Assembly: GCF_036226445.1 (NCBI RefSeq)
Contig: NZ_CP108474.1
Coordinates: 4,774,001 to 4,838,000, forward strand
Direction of reading: 5' to 3'
Source: Streptomyces sp. NBC_01255
GTDB taxonomy: Bacteria > Actinomycetota > Actinomycetes > Streptomycetales > Streptomycetaceae
DNA length: 64,000 bases
In this document: positions 36,823 to 45,949 of the stretch, one piece after another
Layout: each line of letters starts with the position of its first letter
Numbering within the stretch: position 1 is the stretch's first letter
Notes under the pieces: generated by a model
Told to the model about the DNA's origin: nothing
The model's database searches: none
Seen by the model: only the letters and a program-made list of their open reading frames with translations
Made by a program: the position numbers and the translations under genes

Positions 36823-38024
36823 GACAGGAAGTCCCGTACCGCCGTCCGTACGTCCGCCGCCGTCCACTCCAGGCCGGGTGCCGTCACCGTCAGCTCCGTC
36901 ACGGCGACCCCCGGCGGGCCGCCCGCGCCCGGGGTGAACCAGCGGCGGAAGAGGGCGGTCCCGGTGGCCTCGGTCTGCGCGGCGGCCGCGTCCGTCAGGG
37001 CCTCGGGGGCGTACGGGAGCCAGACCTGGAACTGGTGGGTGTGCGGGACCTCCGGGTGGACCCGGAACCAGCCCACGCCCGCCTCCGCGAGCTCCTCCCG
37101 CACCGCCTCGGCCACCACGCGCGCGTGCCGCACGTACGAGGGCAGCAGAGGCAGCTCGACGGCGAGGCCCCGGAGCGCGGAGAGCGCCGCCGGGTACTGC
37201 TGGGCGACAAGACCCCCGTACCGGTGCCGCCAGACCCGCGCCTCCTCCATGACGTCCTCGGGACCCGCGAGCGCGGCGCCCGACAGGCCGCCGAGGGACT
37301 TGTAGAACGAGACGTACACGCTGTCCGCGAGTCCCGCGATCTCCGCGAGCCCGCGGCCGAAAGCCGTCGTGCACTCCCACAGGCGCGCGCCGTCGAAGTG
37401 GACCACCGCGTCCCGCTCCCGGGCCGCCTCGACCACCTCGGTCAGCTCCTCCCAGGACGGCAGGACGAAGCCGGCGTCGCGCAGCGGCAGCTCCAGCATC
37501 AGCGTCCCGAAGGGTTCCGGGTGGTCGCGGACCTCCTCCGCCGTGGGCAGTCGCGGCTCGTCGGTCAGGTGGACCGTACGGAGCCCGGAGACCGCTCCCA
37601 GTGCCCCGCCCTCGTGGACCTCGGGGTGGGCGAGCGGGTGGAGGCCGACGACGGGGCTGCCGGTGCGCCCGGCCCAGCAGCGCAGCGCGACCTGCTGGGC
37701 CATCGTGCCGGTCGGGAAGAACACGGCGGCGGGCAGGCCGAGCTCCGCGGCCACGCGCCGCTCGACCTCCTCCACGAGCCCGGTGCCGTACATGTCGACG
37801 GGGGCGTCCCCGTGCCCCGCGAGCTCCGCCCAGTCGGCGAGCTCGCGCAGCCGCTGCCCGACCGTCCCGTCGACGGAGGTGTGCCACAGCCGCCGCTCGG
37901 CGCCGCTCCAGAGCTTCGCCCGGTACGGCCGGGCGGCTTCCTCATCCACGAGATCCACGTCCACGTCCGTGCCCGTGTCCATGCCCTTGTCCACGCCCGT
38001 GTTCCTGTCGGTGTTCCTGTCCAT
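36807..38024 (-). CDS. PLP-dependent beta-eliminating lyase (threonine aldolase-like)
   Basis: 405-residue fold-type I PLP enzyme of the threonine aldolase/beta-eliminating lyase group. Cofactor features are FFPTGTMAQQVALRCW (phosphate loop), VVHFDGARLWECT (the Asp that contacts the pyridine nitrogen) and the Schiff-base lysine in VSFYKSLGGLSGAALAG. The C-terminal domain is typical. It may cleave low-specificity threonine-type or aromatic substrates; which is not clear. ATG 38024 gives a repetitive N-terminus (MDRNTDRNTGVDKGMDTGTD) with no evident ribosome site. A start further in is possible but I found no better one. It stands alone. Confidence 0.82.
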   Translation of the reverse strand: MDRNTDRNTGVDKGMDTGTDVDVDLVDEEAARPYRAKLWSGAERRLWHTSVDGTVGQRLRELADWAELAGHGDAPVDMYGTGLVEEVERRVAAELGLPAAVFFPTGTMAQQVALRCWAGRTGSPVVGLHPLAHPEVHEGGALGAVSGLRTVHLTDEPRLPTAEEVRDHPEPFGTLMLELPLRDAGFVLPSWEELTEVVEAARERDAVVHFDGARLWECTTAFGRGLAEIAGLADSVYVSFYKSLGGLSGAALAGPEDVMEEARVWRHRYGGLVAQQYPAALSALRGLAVELPLLPSYVRHARVVAEAVREELAEAGVGWFRVHPEVPHTHQFQVWLPYAPEALTDAAAAQTEATGTALFRRWFTPGAGGPPGVAVTELTVTAPGLEWTAADVRTAVRDFLSRIAA

Positions 38025-38151
38025 GGGGCGATCATCACACCGTCGCCCACACCCTGTGGACAGCCACGGGAGCAGCGCGAAACGCTGGCGTAGCATGACC
38101 AGAAATCGTCCGGTACCCACCGAGGACTGGAACGGAAGGCCCGTACCCACC

Positions 38152-39141
38152 GTGAACGCACCAGCAGCGCCAGAGCCCCGAGGACCAGAGCCCCGAGCCT
38201 CGGAGCCCCGTCCCGAGGACCGGCCCGCCCGGCTCACCGTCGGAGTCGTCGGCGCCGGCCGCGTGGGCCCCGCCCTCGCCGCCTCGCTCCGGCTCGCGGG
38301 TCACCGCCCCGTCGCCGTCTCGGCGGTCTCCGACCGCTCCCGGCGCCGCGCCGCCGAGCTCCTGCCCGACGTCCCGGTCGTCGAGCCCGCCCGCGTCCTC
38401 GCGCTGTCCGACCTCGTCCTCCTGACGGTCCCGGACGACGCCCTGCCGGGTCTGGTCGAGGGCCTCGCCGACACCGGAGCCGTACGGCCGGGTCAGCTGA
38501 TCGTCCACACCTCCGGGCGGTACGGCGTACGGGTCCTCGACCCCGCCCGCCGGGCCGGCGCCCTGCCGCTCGCCCTGCACCCCGCCATGACCTTCACCGG
38601 CACCCCCGTGGACGTCCAGCGGCTGGCCGGCTGCTCCTTCGGGGTGACCGCGCCCGAGGAGCTGCGGCTCGCGGCCGAGGCCCTGGTCATCGAGATGGGC
38701 GGCGAGCCCGAGTGGATCGCCGAGGACGCCCGCCCGCTCTACCACGCGGCCCTGGCGCTCGGCGCGAACCACCTGGTCACCCTGGTGGCCCAGTCGATGG
38801 AGCTGCTCCGCAAGGCCGGTGTCGCCGCGCCCGACCGCATGCTGGGCCCCCTCCTCGGCGCGTCCCTGGACAACGCCCTGCGGTCCGGGGACGCGGCCCT
38901 GACCGGCCCCGTCGCGCGCGGTGACGCCGGCACGGTCGCCGCCCACGTCGCCGAGCTGCGCAAGCACGCGCCGGGCACCGTCGCCGGCTACCTGGCGATG
39001 GCCCGCACGACGGCCGACCGGGCGCTCGCGCACGGCCTGCTCAAGCCGGAGCTGGCCGAGGACCTGCTGGGCGTGCTCGCCGCCGACACCGCCACTCCCG
39101 CCGACGGAGCCGCCGACGGGCCGCAAGGAGACGACCGATGA
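38152..39141 (+). CDS. Rossmann-fold protein with DUF2520 domain
   Basis: 329 residues. The Rossmann dinucleotide motif [20 protein letters not shown] (GxGxxG) starts at about residue 31. It is followed by an NADP reductase-like core ([30 protein letters not shown]) and the helical DUF2520 domain ([20 protein letters not shown] and [20 protein letters not shown]). The family neighbours panC throughout actinobacteria and resembles ketopantoate-reductase-like oxidoreductases. A role in pantothenate synthesis is therefore a reasonable but unproven inference. GTG 38152 is chosen. A TAGCAT -10-like element near 38092 would place the transcription start before it and exclude the ATG at 38095. It overlaps panC by 4 bp. 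Confidence 0.86.
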   Translation: MNAPAAPEPRGPEPRASEPRPEDRPARLTVGVVGAGRVGPALAASLRLAGHRPVAVSAVSDRSRRRAAELLPDVPVVEPARVLALSDLVLLTVPDDALPGLVEGLADTGAVRPGQLIVHTSGRYGVRVLDPARRAGALPLALHPAMTFTGTPVDVQRLAGCSFGVTAPEELRLAAEALVIEMGGEPEWIAEDARPLYHAALALGANHLVTLVAQSMELLRKAGVAAPDRMLGPLLGASLDNALRSGDAALTGPVARGDAGTVAAHVAELRKHAPGTVAGYLAMARTTADRALAHGLLKPELAEDLLGVLAADTATPADGAADGPQGDDR

Positions 39142-40178
39142 CCCTGTCCGCCCGCCACCAGCCGGCCGGGCTGATGCCCACGGTCGAGGACCTCCGGGAC
39201 GCCGCCGCCCGCCACGGCCTGCCCGGCCGCAACGCCGTCGTCATGACCATGGGCGCCCTCCACGACGGCCACGCCACCCTGATCCGTACCGCCCGCGAGC
39301 GCGTCGGCGCGCAGGGCTTCGTCGTCGTCACGGTCTTCGTCAATCCGCTCCAGTTCGGCGCGGGCGAGGACCTCGACCGCTACCCCCGCACCCTCGAAGC
39401 CGACCTGGAGCTGGCCTTCGACGCCGGTGCGAGCGTCGTCTTCGCACCCTCCGTCGACGAGGTCTACCCCGGCGGCGAGCCGCAGGTCCGGATCACCGCG
39501 GGCCCCATGGGCGAGCGCCTCGAAGGCGCCTCCCGGCCCGGCCACTTCGACGGCATGCTGACCGTCGTCGCCAAGCTCCTCCACCTCACCTCGCCCGACC
39601 TGGCCTTCTTCGGCCAGAAGGACGCCCAGCAGCTGGCCCTGATCCGCCGCATGGCCCGCGACCTGAACTTCCCGGTCGAGATCGTCGGCGTGGAGACCGT
39701 CCGCGAGACCGACGGCCTCGCCCTCTCCAGCCGCAACCGCTACCTGTCGGCCGGGGAGCGGCGTACGGCCCTCGCGCTGTCCGGCGCGCTGTTCGCCGCC
39801 CGTGAGCGGCTCGCCGCCCAGGAGGCGCTGCGCGCGCGTGCCACCTCCCTGCCGGGCGCCCAGGGCCGGGCCGAGAACCGTGCCGAGGCGCTCTCGCGGC
39901 TCGGCGAGGCCCGGGCCGCCGCCGACGCCCACGCGGTCGCGCAGGCGGCCGAGGGCCGCGGCGCGGAAGCCGTCCGGGCCGCGGCCCGTACCGTCCTCGA
40001 CGACGCGGCGAAGGCCGATCCGCCGCTCGCCCTCGACTACCTGGCCCTCGTCGACCCGGCCGACTTCACCGACGTCGCCGACGACCACGACGGCGAGGCG
40101 GTCCTCGCCGTCGCCGCACGGGTGGGGACCACGCGGCTCATCGACAACATCCCCCTGACCTTCGGAGCCTCCAAGTGA
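39138..40178 (+). CDS. panC: Pantothenate synthetase
   Basis: 346-residue ligase that joins pantoate and beta-alanine using ATP. The nucleotidyltransferase motif is [20 protein letters not shown] (HDGH in the place of HIGH), with [52 protein letters not shown] and the signature [15 protein letters not shown]. It is longer than E. coli PanC (283) because of an Ala/Glu/Arg-rich helical insertion between about residues 220 and 285. It is ATGA-coupled to the DUF2520 gene and overlaps nadB by 4 bp. Confidence 0.95.
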   Translation: MTLSARHQPAGLMPTVEDLRDAAARHGLPGRNAVVMTMGALHDGHATLIRTARERVGAQGFVVVTVFVNPLQFGAGEDLDRYPRTLEADLELAFDAGASVVFAPSVDEVYPGGEPQVRITAGPMGERLEGASRPGHFDGMLTVVAKLLHLTSPDLAFFGQKDAQQLALIRRMARDLNFPVEIVGVETVRETDGLALSSRNRYLSAGERRTALALSGALFAARERLAAQEALRARATSLPGAQGRAENRAEALSRLGEARAAADAHAVAQAAEGRGAEAVRAAARTVLDDAAKADPPLALDYLALVDPADFTDVADDHDGEAVLAVAARVGTTRLIDNIPLTFGASK

Positions 40179-41923
40179 CCGGAATACGGCTGCACGCGCC
40201 CGCACCGGGCTGGGCCATCGACGCCGACGTCGTCGTGGTCGGCTCCGGCGTAGCGGGCCTCACCGCCGCCCTGCGCTGCACCGCCGCCGGGCTCCGTACC
40301 GTCGTCGTCACCAAGGCCCGGCTCGACGACGGCTCCACCCGCTGGGCCCAGGGCGGCATCGCCGCCGCGCTCGGCGAGGGCGATACCCCCGAGCAGCACC
40401 TCGACGACACGCTCGTCGCCGGAGCGGGCCTCTGCGACGAGGAGGCCGTGCGGCTGCTCGTCACCGAGGGCCCCGCCGCCGTCCGCCGCCTCATCGCGAC
40501 CGGCGCCGACTTCGACAAGACCGCCGACGGCGAGATCGCGCTGACCCGCGAGGGCGGCCACCACCGCCGCCGGATCGCCCACGCCGGCGGCGACGCGACC
40601 GGCGCCGAGATCTCCCGCGCCCTCGTCGAGGCGATACGGGACCGGGGCGTGCGCACCATCGAGCACGCCCTCGTCCTGGACCTCCTGACGGACGCCGAGG
40701 GCCGTACGGCGGGCGTGACCCTGCACGTCATGGGCGAGGGGCAGCACGACGGCGTCGGAGCCGTCCACGCCCCCGCCGTGGTCCTCGCCACCGGCGGCAT
40801 GGGCCAGGTCTTCTCCGCGACCACCAACCCGGCGGTCTCCACCGGCGACGGCGTCGCGCTCGCGCTGCGCGCCGGGGCCGAGGTCTCCGACCTGGAGTTC
40901 GTCCAGTTCCACCCGACGGTGCTCTTCCTCGGCGCCGACTCCGAGGGGCAGCAGCCGCTGGTCTCCGAGGCGGTCCGGGGCGAGGGCGCGTACCTGGTCG
41001 ACGCCGACGGGGTCCGCTTCATGCTCGGGCAGCACGAGCTGGCCGAGCTCGCGCCCCGCGACATCGTCGCCAAGGCGATCATGCGCCGGATGCAGGAGCA
41101 GGGCACCGAGCACATGTACCTCGACGCCCGCCACTTCGGCGCCGGGATGTGGGCGGAGCGCTTCCCCACGATCCTGGCGGCCTGCCGCTCCCACGGCATC
41201 GACCCGGTGACCGAGCCGATCCCGGTCGCCCCCGCCGCGCACTACGCCTCCGGTGGCGTCCGCACGGACCTGCGCGGCCGGACCACGGTCCCGGGCCTGT
41301 ACGCGTGCGGCGAGGTCGCCTGCACGGGCGTCCACGGCGCCAACCGGCTCGCCTCGAACTCGCTCCTGGAGGGCCTGGTCTTCGCCGAGCGGATCGCCGA
41401 CGAGATCATCGAGGACCTCGGAGGGAACCCCGCCGGGGAGACCCGGGAGCCCGGGAAGACCACGGCCGCCGCGCCGCGCGTGCCCGGCGCCCCCGTGCCG
41501 CACCCGGCCCCGGTGACCCTGCCGCTTCCGGTGGCCGGCGCCCGGACCCGTATCCAGCGGGTCATGACGGCGGGCGCCGGGGTGCTCCGCTCCGAGCGCA
41601 GCCTGCGGGAGGCCGCAGAGGCCCTCGAAGCCCTGCACAGCGACGCCGTGGCGGGCGGCACCGACGACACCAAGTCGGCCGAGCCCGGCGTGGAGTCCTG
41701 GGAGACCACCAACCTGCTGTGCGTCGGCCGGGTCCTGGTCGCCGCCGCACGCCGCCGCGAGGAGACCCGCGGCTGCCACTGGCGCGAGGACCACCCGGAC
41801 CGGGACGACACGGTCTGGCACCGGCACCTCGTCGTCCGCCTCACCCCGGAGCGGACCCTCGACGTCCGCACCACCGAGACCCCCGACTTTCCCCCCACCC
41901 TCGACGCCCCCAGGGAGCCGTAA
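40175..41923 (+). CDS. nadB: L-aspartate oxidase
   Basis: 582-residue flavoenzyme that oxidises aspartate to iminoaspartate, the first step of de novo NAD synthesis. FAD-binding features are [20 protein letters not shown] and [20 protein letters not shown]. Active-site and succinate-dehydrogenase-like blocks are [47 protein letters not shown] and [20 protein letters not shown]. No nadA (quinolinate synthase) is next to it. GTG 40175 overlaps the panC stop. Confidence 0.95.
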   Translation: MTGIRLHAPAPGWAIDADVVVVGSGVAGLTAALRCTAAGLRTVVVTKARLDDGSTRWAQGGIAAALGEGDTPEQHLDDTLVAGAGLCDEEAVRLLVTEGPAAVRRLIATGADFDKTADGEIALTREGGHHRRRIAHAGGDATGAEISRALVEAIRDRGVRTIEHALVLDLLTDAEGRTAGVTLHVMGEGQHDGVGAVHAPAVVLATGGMGQVFSATTNPAVSTGDGVALALRAGAEVSDLEFVQFHPTVLFLGADSEGQQPLVSEAVRGEGAYLVDADGVRFMLGQHELAELAPRDIVAKAIMRRMQEQGTEHMYLDARHFGAGMWAERFPTILAACRSHGIDPVTEPIPVAPAAHYASGGVRTDLRGRTTVPGLYACGEVACTGVHGANRLASNSLLEGLVFAERIADEIIEDLGGNPAGETREPGKTTAAAPRVPGAPVPHPAPVTLPLPVAGARTRIQRVMTAGAGVLRSERSLREAAEALEALHSDAVAGGTDDTKSAEPGVESWETTNLLCVGRVLVAAARRREETRGCHWREDHPDRDDTVWHRHLVVRLTPERTLDVRTTETPDFPPTLDAPREP

Positions 41924-42943
41924 GTGACCACGCCCGAGGAAGCCCGTCCCGAGCCCGTGGACGTCCCTCTGATCCAGATCAGCGCCGCCCCCGCCGAAGA
42001 GGCCGGCGGCTGCGGCGACGGCTGCGGCTGCGGCGGCACCGAGGAGTTCGAGTGCGGGCTCGACCCCGCGCTCGCCGAGCTCCTCGCGGACGCCGGCCTC
42101 GACCCCGTACAGGTCGAGGACATCGCCCACCTCGCGATCGCCGAGGACCTCGACGGCGGCGTGGACGTGACGACCGTGGCGACCGTCCCCGAGGACGCCG
42201 TCGCCACTGCCGACTTCACCGCCCGCGAGGCCGGTGTCGTGGCGGGCCTGCGGGTCGCCGAGGCCGTCCTCTCGATCGTCTGCACGGACGAGTTCGAGGT
42301 CGAGCGGCACGTCGAGGACGGCGCGCGCGTCGAGGCCGGGGAGACGCTCCTCAGCGTCACCGCCCGCACGCGCGACCTGCTCACCGGCGAGCGCAGCGCG
42401 CTCAACATCCTGTGCCGCCTCTCCGGCATCGCCACCGCCACGCGCGCGTGGGCGGACGCCCTGGAGGGCACGAACGCCAAGGTCCGCGACACCCGCAAGA
42501 CGACCGCGGGCCTGCGCGCCCTGGAGAAGTACGCGGTGCGTTGCGGCGGCGGCGTCAACCACCGCATGTCGCTCTCCGACGCGGCCCTCGTGAAGGACAA
42601 CCACGTGGTGGCGGCCGGCGGCGTGGCCCAGGCCTTCAAGGCCGTACGGGAGCTGTTCCCGGAGGTCCCGATCGAGGTCGAGGTCGACACGCTGCACCAG
42701 GTCGGCGAGGTCCTGGACGCGGGCGCCGACCTGATCCTGCTCGACAACTTCACCCCGGCCGAGACCGAGGAGGCCGTCGCGGTCGTCGCGGGCCGCGCCG
42801 TTCTGGAGTCCTCGGGCCGGCTGACCCTGGAGAACGCGGCGGCGTACGCGGCGACCGGCGTCGACTACCTGGCGGTCGGCGGGCTCACCCACTCCTCCCC
42901 GATCCTCGACATCGGCCTCGACCTGCGCGAGGTGCGGGCCTGA
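41924..42943 (+). CDS. nadC: Nicotinate-nucleotide diphosphorylase (carboxylating)
   Basis: 339-residue quinolinate phosphoribosyltransferase that forms nicotinate mononucleotide from quinolinate and PRPP. Motifs are LAIAEDLDGGVDVTTVATVP, LSGIATATRAWADAL, VRDTRKTTAGLRALEKYAVR, CGGGVNHRMSLSDAALVKDN, IEVEVDTLHQVGEVLDAGAD and LILLDNF. It starts with GTG directly after the nadB stop. The N-terminus carries an extra ~40 residues containing a cysteine-rich patch GGCGDGCGCGG that the catalytic fold does not need, possibly a metal site. Confidence 0.95.
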   Translation: MTTPEEARPEPVDVPLIQISAAPAEEAGGCGDGCGCGGTEEFECGLDPALAELLADAGLDPVQVEDIAHLAIAEDLDGGVDVTTVATVPEDAVATADFTAREAGVVAGLRVAEAVLSIVCTDEFEVERHVEDGARVEAGETLLSVTARTRDLLTGERSALNILCRLSGIATATRAWADALEGTNAKVRDTRKTTAGLRALEKYAVRCGGGVNHRMSLSDAALVKDNHVVAAGGVAQAFKAVRELFPEVPIEVEVDTLHQVGEVLDAGADLILLDNFTPAETEEAVAVVAGRAVLESSGRLTLENAAAYAATGVDYLAVGGLTHSSPILDIGLDLREVRA

Positions 42944-43749
42944 TGCTGCTCACCATCGACGTCGGCAACACGCACACGGTCCTCGGCCTCTTCGACGGCG
43001 ACGAGATCGTCGAGCACTGGCGGATCTCCACGGACCCGCGCAGGACCGCCGACGAGATGGCGGTCCTGCTCCAGGGCCTCATGGGCATGCACCCGCTGCT
43101 CGGCGTCGAGCTGAGCGACGGCATCGAGGGGATCGCCATCTGCGCGACGGTCCCCTCGGTGCTGCACGAGCTGCGCGAGGTGACCCGCCGGTACTACGGG
43201 GACGTCCCGGCGGTCCTGGTGGAGCCGGGCGTCAAGACGGGCGTCCCGGTCATCACCGACAACCCGAAGGAGGTCGGCGCGGACCGCGTGATCAACGCGG
43301 CCGCGGCGGTCGAGCTGTACGGCGGCCCGGCGATCGTCGTCGACTTCGGCACGGCGACGACGTACGACGCGGTCACCGCGCGCGGCGAGTACGCGGGCGG
43401 GGCGATCGCGCCGGGCATCGAGATCTCGGTCGAGGCGCTGGGCGTGAAGGGGGCCATGCTCCGCAAGATCGAGCTGGCCCGCCCGCGGAACGTGATCGGC
43501 AAGAACACGGTCGAGGCGATGCAGTCGGGCATCATCTACGGCTACGCGGGCCAGGTCGACGGCGTGGTCGCCCGGATGAAGCGCGAGCTCGTCGGCCCGC
43601 AGGGCGACCCCTCCGACGTCACGGTGATCGCGACGGGCGGTCTGGCGCCGATGGTCCTCGGCGAGTCGACGGAGATCGACGAGCACGAGCCCTGGCTGAC
43701 CCTGATCGGCCTGCGGCTCGTCTACGAGCGGAACGTCTCCCGCATGTGA
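42943..43749 (+). CDS. coaX: Type III pantothenate kinase
   Basis: 268-residue CoaX that phosphorylates pantothenate, the first step of CoA synthesis. ASKHA-fold motifs are LLTIDVGNTHTVLGLFDGDE (phosphate 1), the PxxxGxDR-type EVGADRVINAAAAVELY, and IVVDFGTATTYDAVTARGEY (phosphate 2/adenosine). Type III kinases do not need feedback by CoA. ATG 42943 shares one base with the nadC stop (TGATG). A 30-bp palindrome follows 26 bp after the stop. Confidence 0.95.
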   Translation: MLLTIDVGNTHTVLGLFDGDEIVEHWRISTDPRRTADEMAVLLQGLMGMHPLLGVELSDGIEGIAICATVPSVLHELREVTRRYYGDVPAVLVEPGVKTGVPVITDNPKEVGADRVINAAAAVELYGGPAIVVDFGTATTYDAVTARGEYAGGAIAPGIEISVEALGVKGAMLRKIELARPRNVIGKNTVEAMQSGIIYGYAGQVDGVVARMKRELVGPQGDPSDVTVIATGGLAPMVLGESTEIDEHEPWLTLIGLRLVYERNVSRM

Positions 43750-43775
43750 GGCCGGCGCCCGGACCTGTGGCGATG

Positions 43776-43805
43776 GCGATCATTCCGGCGCGCCGGAATG
43801 ATCGC
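43776..43805. promoter_or_regulatory. 30-bp perfect palindrome after coaX
   Basis: The half-site GCGATCATTCCGGCG is followed immediately by its exact reverse complement, with no spacer. It lies 26 bp after the coaX stop and 38 bp before the next start codon, and is followed by an A/T-rich AAGAGAAAATTG. It may be a terminator (the RNA would need a small loop from the centre) or an operator for the next gene. Confidence 0.8.
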
Positions 43806-43843
43806 TAAGAGAAAATTGTCCGATTAGCGCGTATCGTCGGCCC

Positions 43844-44485
43844 ATGCCCACGCCATACGGATCTCGCGGCGGCATGGCATTCAGTGCGGACGAGCTGCGT
43901 GTGCTCCGACGCGCCCTTGCCATCGCCCTCCACCCTGCCCCCCTCCAGGACGAGGACGTCCAGGACTGCCTGCGCCTGGCCGAATCCGTGGACGAGGCGG
44001 TACGCGAGGCCGGCCGGCTGCGCGCCTTCCTCCTCGACGACCTGGCCCGCTACCGCGAAGCCCTCCCCGGCTCGCTCGCCGGCTACCTGAGCCTCCTCCG
44101 GGACGCCCTGAACGCCGGGTACGACCCCGGGGTCGACGACCTCGCCGCCCTGCGCGCCCTGCGCGGCAACCCGGCCGCCGCCGAGCTGCTCGCCCGCTGC
44201 CGGATCCTCGCCGAGCGTTCCGTACGCGCACGGCTCGCCCGGGTCTCCCAGGCGACCGGCTCCCCGGCCCCGGCCCCCGTCCCCGTCCCCGTCGGCGCGG
44301 CGATCGCGCCCCGGGCGCGGCTGCTCGCCCTCCCCGGCGGGCGCGCCGCGGCCGGCGAACCGAAGCCGAACCCGCCGTCCGGTCCCACCCCCGGCGAGAA
44401 GCCGGTGCCCAAGCCCTCCGAGGTGTTCCCGCCGCGCCGACGGCCCGTACCCCCGCCCCCGCCCGAGGAACGGGCCGCCGGATAG
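43844..44485 (+). CDS. Conserved hypothetical protein, Pro-rich C-terminus
   Basis: 213 residues. The N-terminal ~130 are helical and charged (FSADELRVLRRALAIALHPA, EDVQDCLRLAESVDEAVREA, LLDDLARYREALPGSLAGYL). The C-terminal ~75 are Pro-rich and probably disordered, ending PRRRPVPPPPPEERAAG. There is no signal or membrane segment and no family that I recognise. It lies between coaX and a small membrane protein gene 14 bp downstream, likely in one transcript. Confidence 0.72.
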   Translation: MPTPYGSRGGMAFSADELRVLRRALAIALHPAPLQDEDVQDCLRLAESVDEAVREAGRLRAFLLDDLARYREALPGSLAGYLSLLRDALNAGYDPGVDDLAALRALRGNPAAAELLARCRILAERSVRARLARVSQATGSPAPAPVPVPVGAAIAPRARLLALPGGRAAAGEPKPNPPSGPTPGEKPVPKPSEVFPPRRRPVPPPPPEERAAG

Positions 44486-44499
44486 CTACCCTGGTCGCC

Positions 44500-44679
44500 A
44501 TGGACTACGTATCCGCGCTCCTGCCCCCCGTCGTGATGGCCGCGTTCTTCATCGGCCTCGTCGTCACGATCGTCAAGAGCCAGGGCGGCCCGAACAAGGC
44601 CAAGGAGGACGCGGTCGTCGACGCCGCCTACGCCCGCGCCGAGGCCACCCGCCAGGCGGACGGCACCGCCGCCTCCTAG
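44500..44679 (+). CDS. Small single-pass membrane protein (59 aa)
   Basis: A 59-residue protein starting at ATG 44500 and ending at TAG 44677-44679. One membrane helix (VSALLPPVVMAAFFIGLVVTIV) is followed by a short cytoplasmic tail of basic then mixed charge (KSQGGPNKAKEDAVVDAAYA onward). It lies 14 bp after the upstream hypothetical gene and is followed by a strong terminator, so it ends that unit. Codon use matches neighbours (G/C third positions). Function unknown. Confidence 0.75.
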   Translation: MDYVSALLPPVVMAAFFIGLVVTIVKSQGGPNKAKEDAVVDAAYARAEATRQADGTAAS

Positions 44680-44721
44680 GCCCCCGCCTCCTCCTGGGCA
44701 CCGAGGAACCCCGCACCACCG

Positions 44722-44756
44722 GGACGTGCGACCTTTCGAGGTCGCGCGTCCTTTTT
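44722..44756 (+). terminator. Rho-independent terminator
   Basis: GGACGTGCGACCT-TTCG-AGGTCGCGCGTCC followed by TTTTT. The 13-bp stem has a single G-U pair in RNA. It ends the unit containing the 59-residue membrane protein and insulates the BlaI-type gene. Confidence 0.9.
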
Positions 44757-44802
44757 GTTGCGTTTCTCCATGTAAATAGCCGCTTATCAACTCTTTGCGA
44801 AC

Positions 44803-44808
44803 TATGGT
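44803..44808 (+). promoter_or_regulatory. Candidate -10 box for leaderless BlaI-type gene
   Basis: TATGGT lies 6 bases before the GTG start at 44815, the spacing expected if transcription starts at the GTG itself. Leaderless genes are common in Streptomyces. No convincing -35 box is seen, and the purine-rich GGTGG nearby could instead serve as a weak ribosome site. Confidence 0.35.
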
Positions 44809-44814
44809 GGCAGT

Positions 44815-45252
44815 GTGCCCCGTCCATTGGGAGAGCTTGAGGACGCCGTCATGACGCGCGTCTGGCAATGGAACCGCCCGGTGACCGTCCGGGAAGTTCT
44901 GGAAGACCTCCAGCAGGAACGGTCCATCGCCTACACCACCGTCATGACCGTCATGGACAATCTCCATCAGAAGGGCTGGGTGCGCAGGGAAGTCGACGGC
45001 CGCGCCTATCGATATACGGCGGTCTCCACCCGCGCCGCTTACTCGGCCGCGCTGATGAACGAGGCCTGGGCCCAGAGCGACAACCCCGCCGCCGCCCTCG
45101 TCGCCTTCTTCGGCATGATGTCGCAGGATCAGCGCGAGGCGCTGAACGACGCCATCCGTCTCGTCCAGCGCGACGACAACCCGCTCCCCGCCCCGCCCGA
45201 AGAGGCCGGGCGCGACAAGGGCGCCGACGGATCCGAGGCGCAGGAGCGATAG
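44815..45252 (+). CDS. BlaI/MecI/CopY-family transcriptional regulator
   Basis: 145 residues. The N-terminal winged helix is typical: LGELEDAVMTRVWQWNRPVT, VREVLEDLQQERSIAYTTVM, TVMDNLHQKGWVRREVDGRA and YRYTAVSTRAAY, the last matching the family's wing. The C-terminal helices would dimerise. Family members repress beta-lactamase or copper genes and are often inactivated by a BlaR1-type protease. No blaR1-like gene is adjacent, so inducer and targets are unknown. An acetyltransferase gene follows 9 bp downstream. Confidence 0.93.
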   Translation: MPRPLGELEDAVMTRVWQWNRPVTVREVLEDLQQERSIAYTTVMTVMDNLHQKGWVRREVDGRAYRYTAVSTRAAYSAALMNEAWAQSDNPAAALVAFFGMMSQDQREALNDAIRLVQRDDNPLPAPPEEAGRDKGADGSEAQER

Positions 45253-45261
45253 CGTCCCCCC

Positions 45262-45807
45262 ATGTCGCCGTCTGCTTCCCCGGCCGCTTCCGCGGCCTCC
45301 GCCAAAGCCGTCACCGTACGCAGGGCCCGCACCGGCGATGTCGCCGCGGTCCGCCGTCTCGTCGATCCTTTCGTCCAGCGCGGCATCCTTCTCGACAAGG
45401 CGACCGTGACCCTTTACGAGGCCATCCAGGAGTTCTGGGTCGCGGAACGCGACGAGGACGCCAAGGTCGTCGGTTGCGGTGCTCTGCACGTCATGTGGGA
45501 AGACCTCGCCGAAGTCCGCACACTCGCCGTCGATCCCGAGTTCAAGGGAGCCGGCGTCGGACATCAGGTGCTGGACAAGTTGTTGCACACCGCCCGATGG
45601 CTCGGGGTGCGGCGGGTATTCTGCCTGACCTTCGAAGTCGACTTCTTCGCGAAGCACGGCTTCGTCGAGATCGGCGAGACCCCGGTCGACGGAGATGTCT
45701 ACAGCGAGCTCCTCCGTTCCTATGACGAGGGAGTCGCCGAGTTCCTCGGTCTCGAACGAGTGAAGCCGAACACCTTGGGCAACAGCCGCATGCTTCTGCA
45801 CCTGTGA
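45262..45807 (+). CDS. Amino-acid N-acetyltransferase (ArgA-like GNAT)
   Basis: 181-residue GNAT protein. It matches the single-domain amino-acid acetyltransferases that make N-acetylglutamate in actinobacteria (the Rv2747 type). Features are VRRARTGDVAAVRRLVDPFV, VGCGALHVMWEDLAEVRTLA, VDPEFKGAGVGHQVLDKLLH (acetyl-CoA loop G-x-G-x-G-H) and VRRVFCLTFEVDFFAKHGFV. If so, it supports arginine synthesis. It follows the BlaI-type gene by 9 bp. The family call is good; the substrate is inferred. Confidence 0.85.
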   Translation: MSPSASPAASAASAKAVTVRRARTGDVAAVRRLVDPFVQRGILLDKATVTLYEAIQEFWVAERDEDAKVVGCGALHVMWEDLAEVRTLAVDPEFKGAGVGHQVLDKLLHTARWLGVRRVFCLTFEVDFFAKHGFVEIGETPVDGDVYSELLRSYDEGVAEFLGLERVKPNTLGNSRMLLHL

Positions 45808-45949
45808 GCCGGAACCCCGGCGGCGGCTATGTCCGAATCGCGCATGTTTCCCGCGTCGTCGGGGTTCTGAACCTCTCCCAGGGGTTTGTGTTTTTCCCGG
45901 AAAAGCGGTTTCCTTTCCGCGTACTGCATTTTCGATGAAAGGAAATCCG

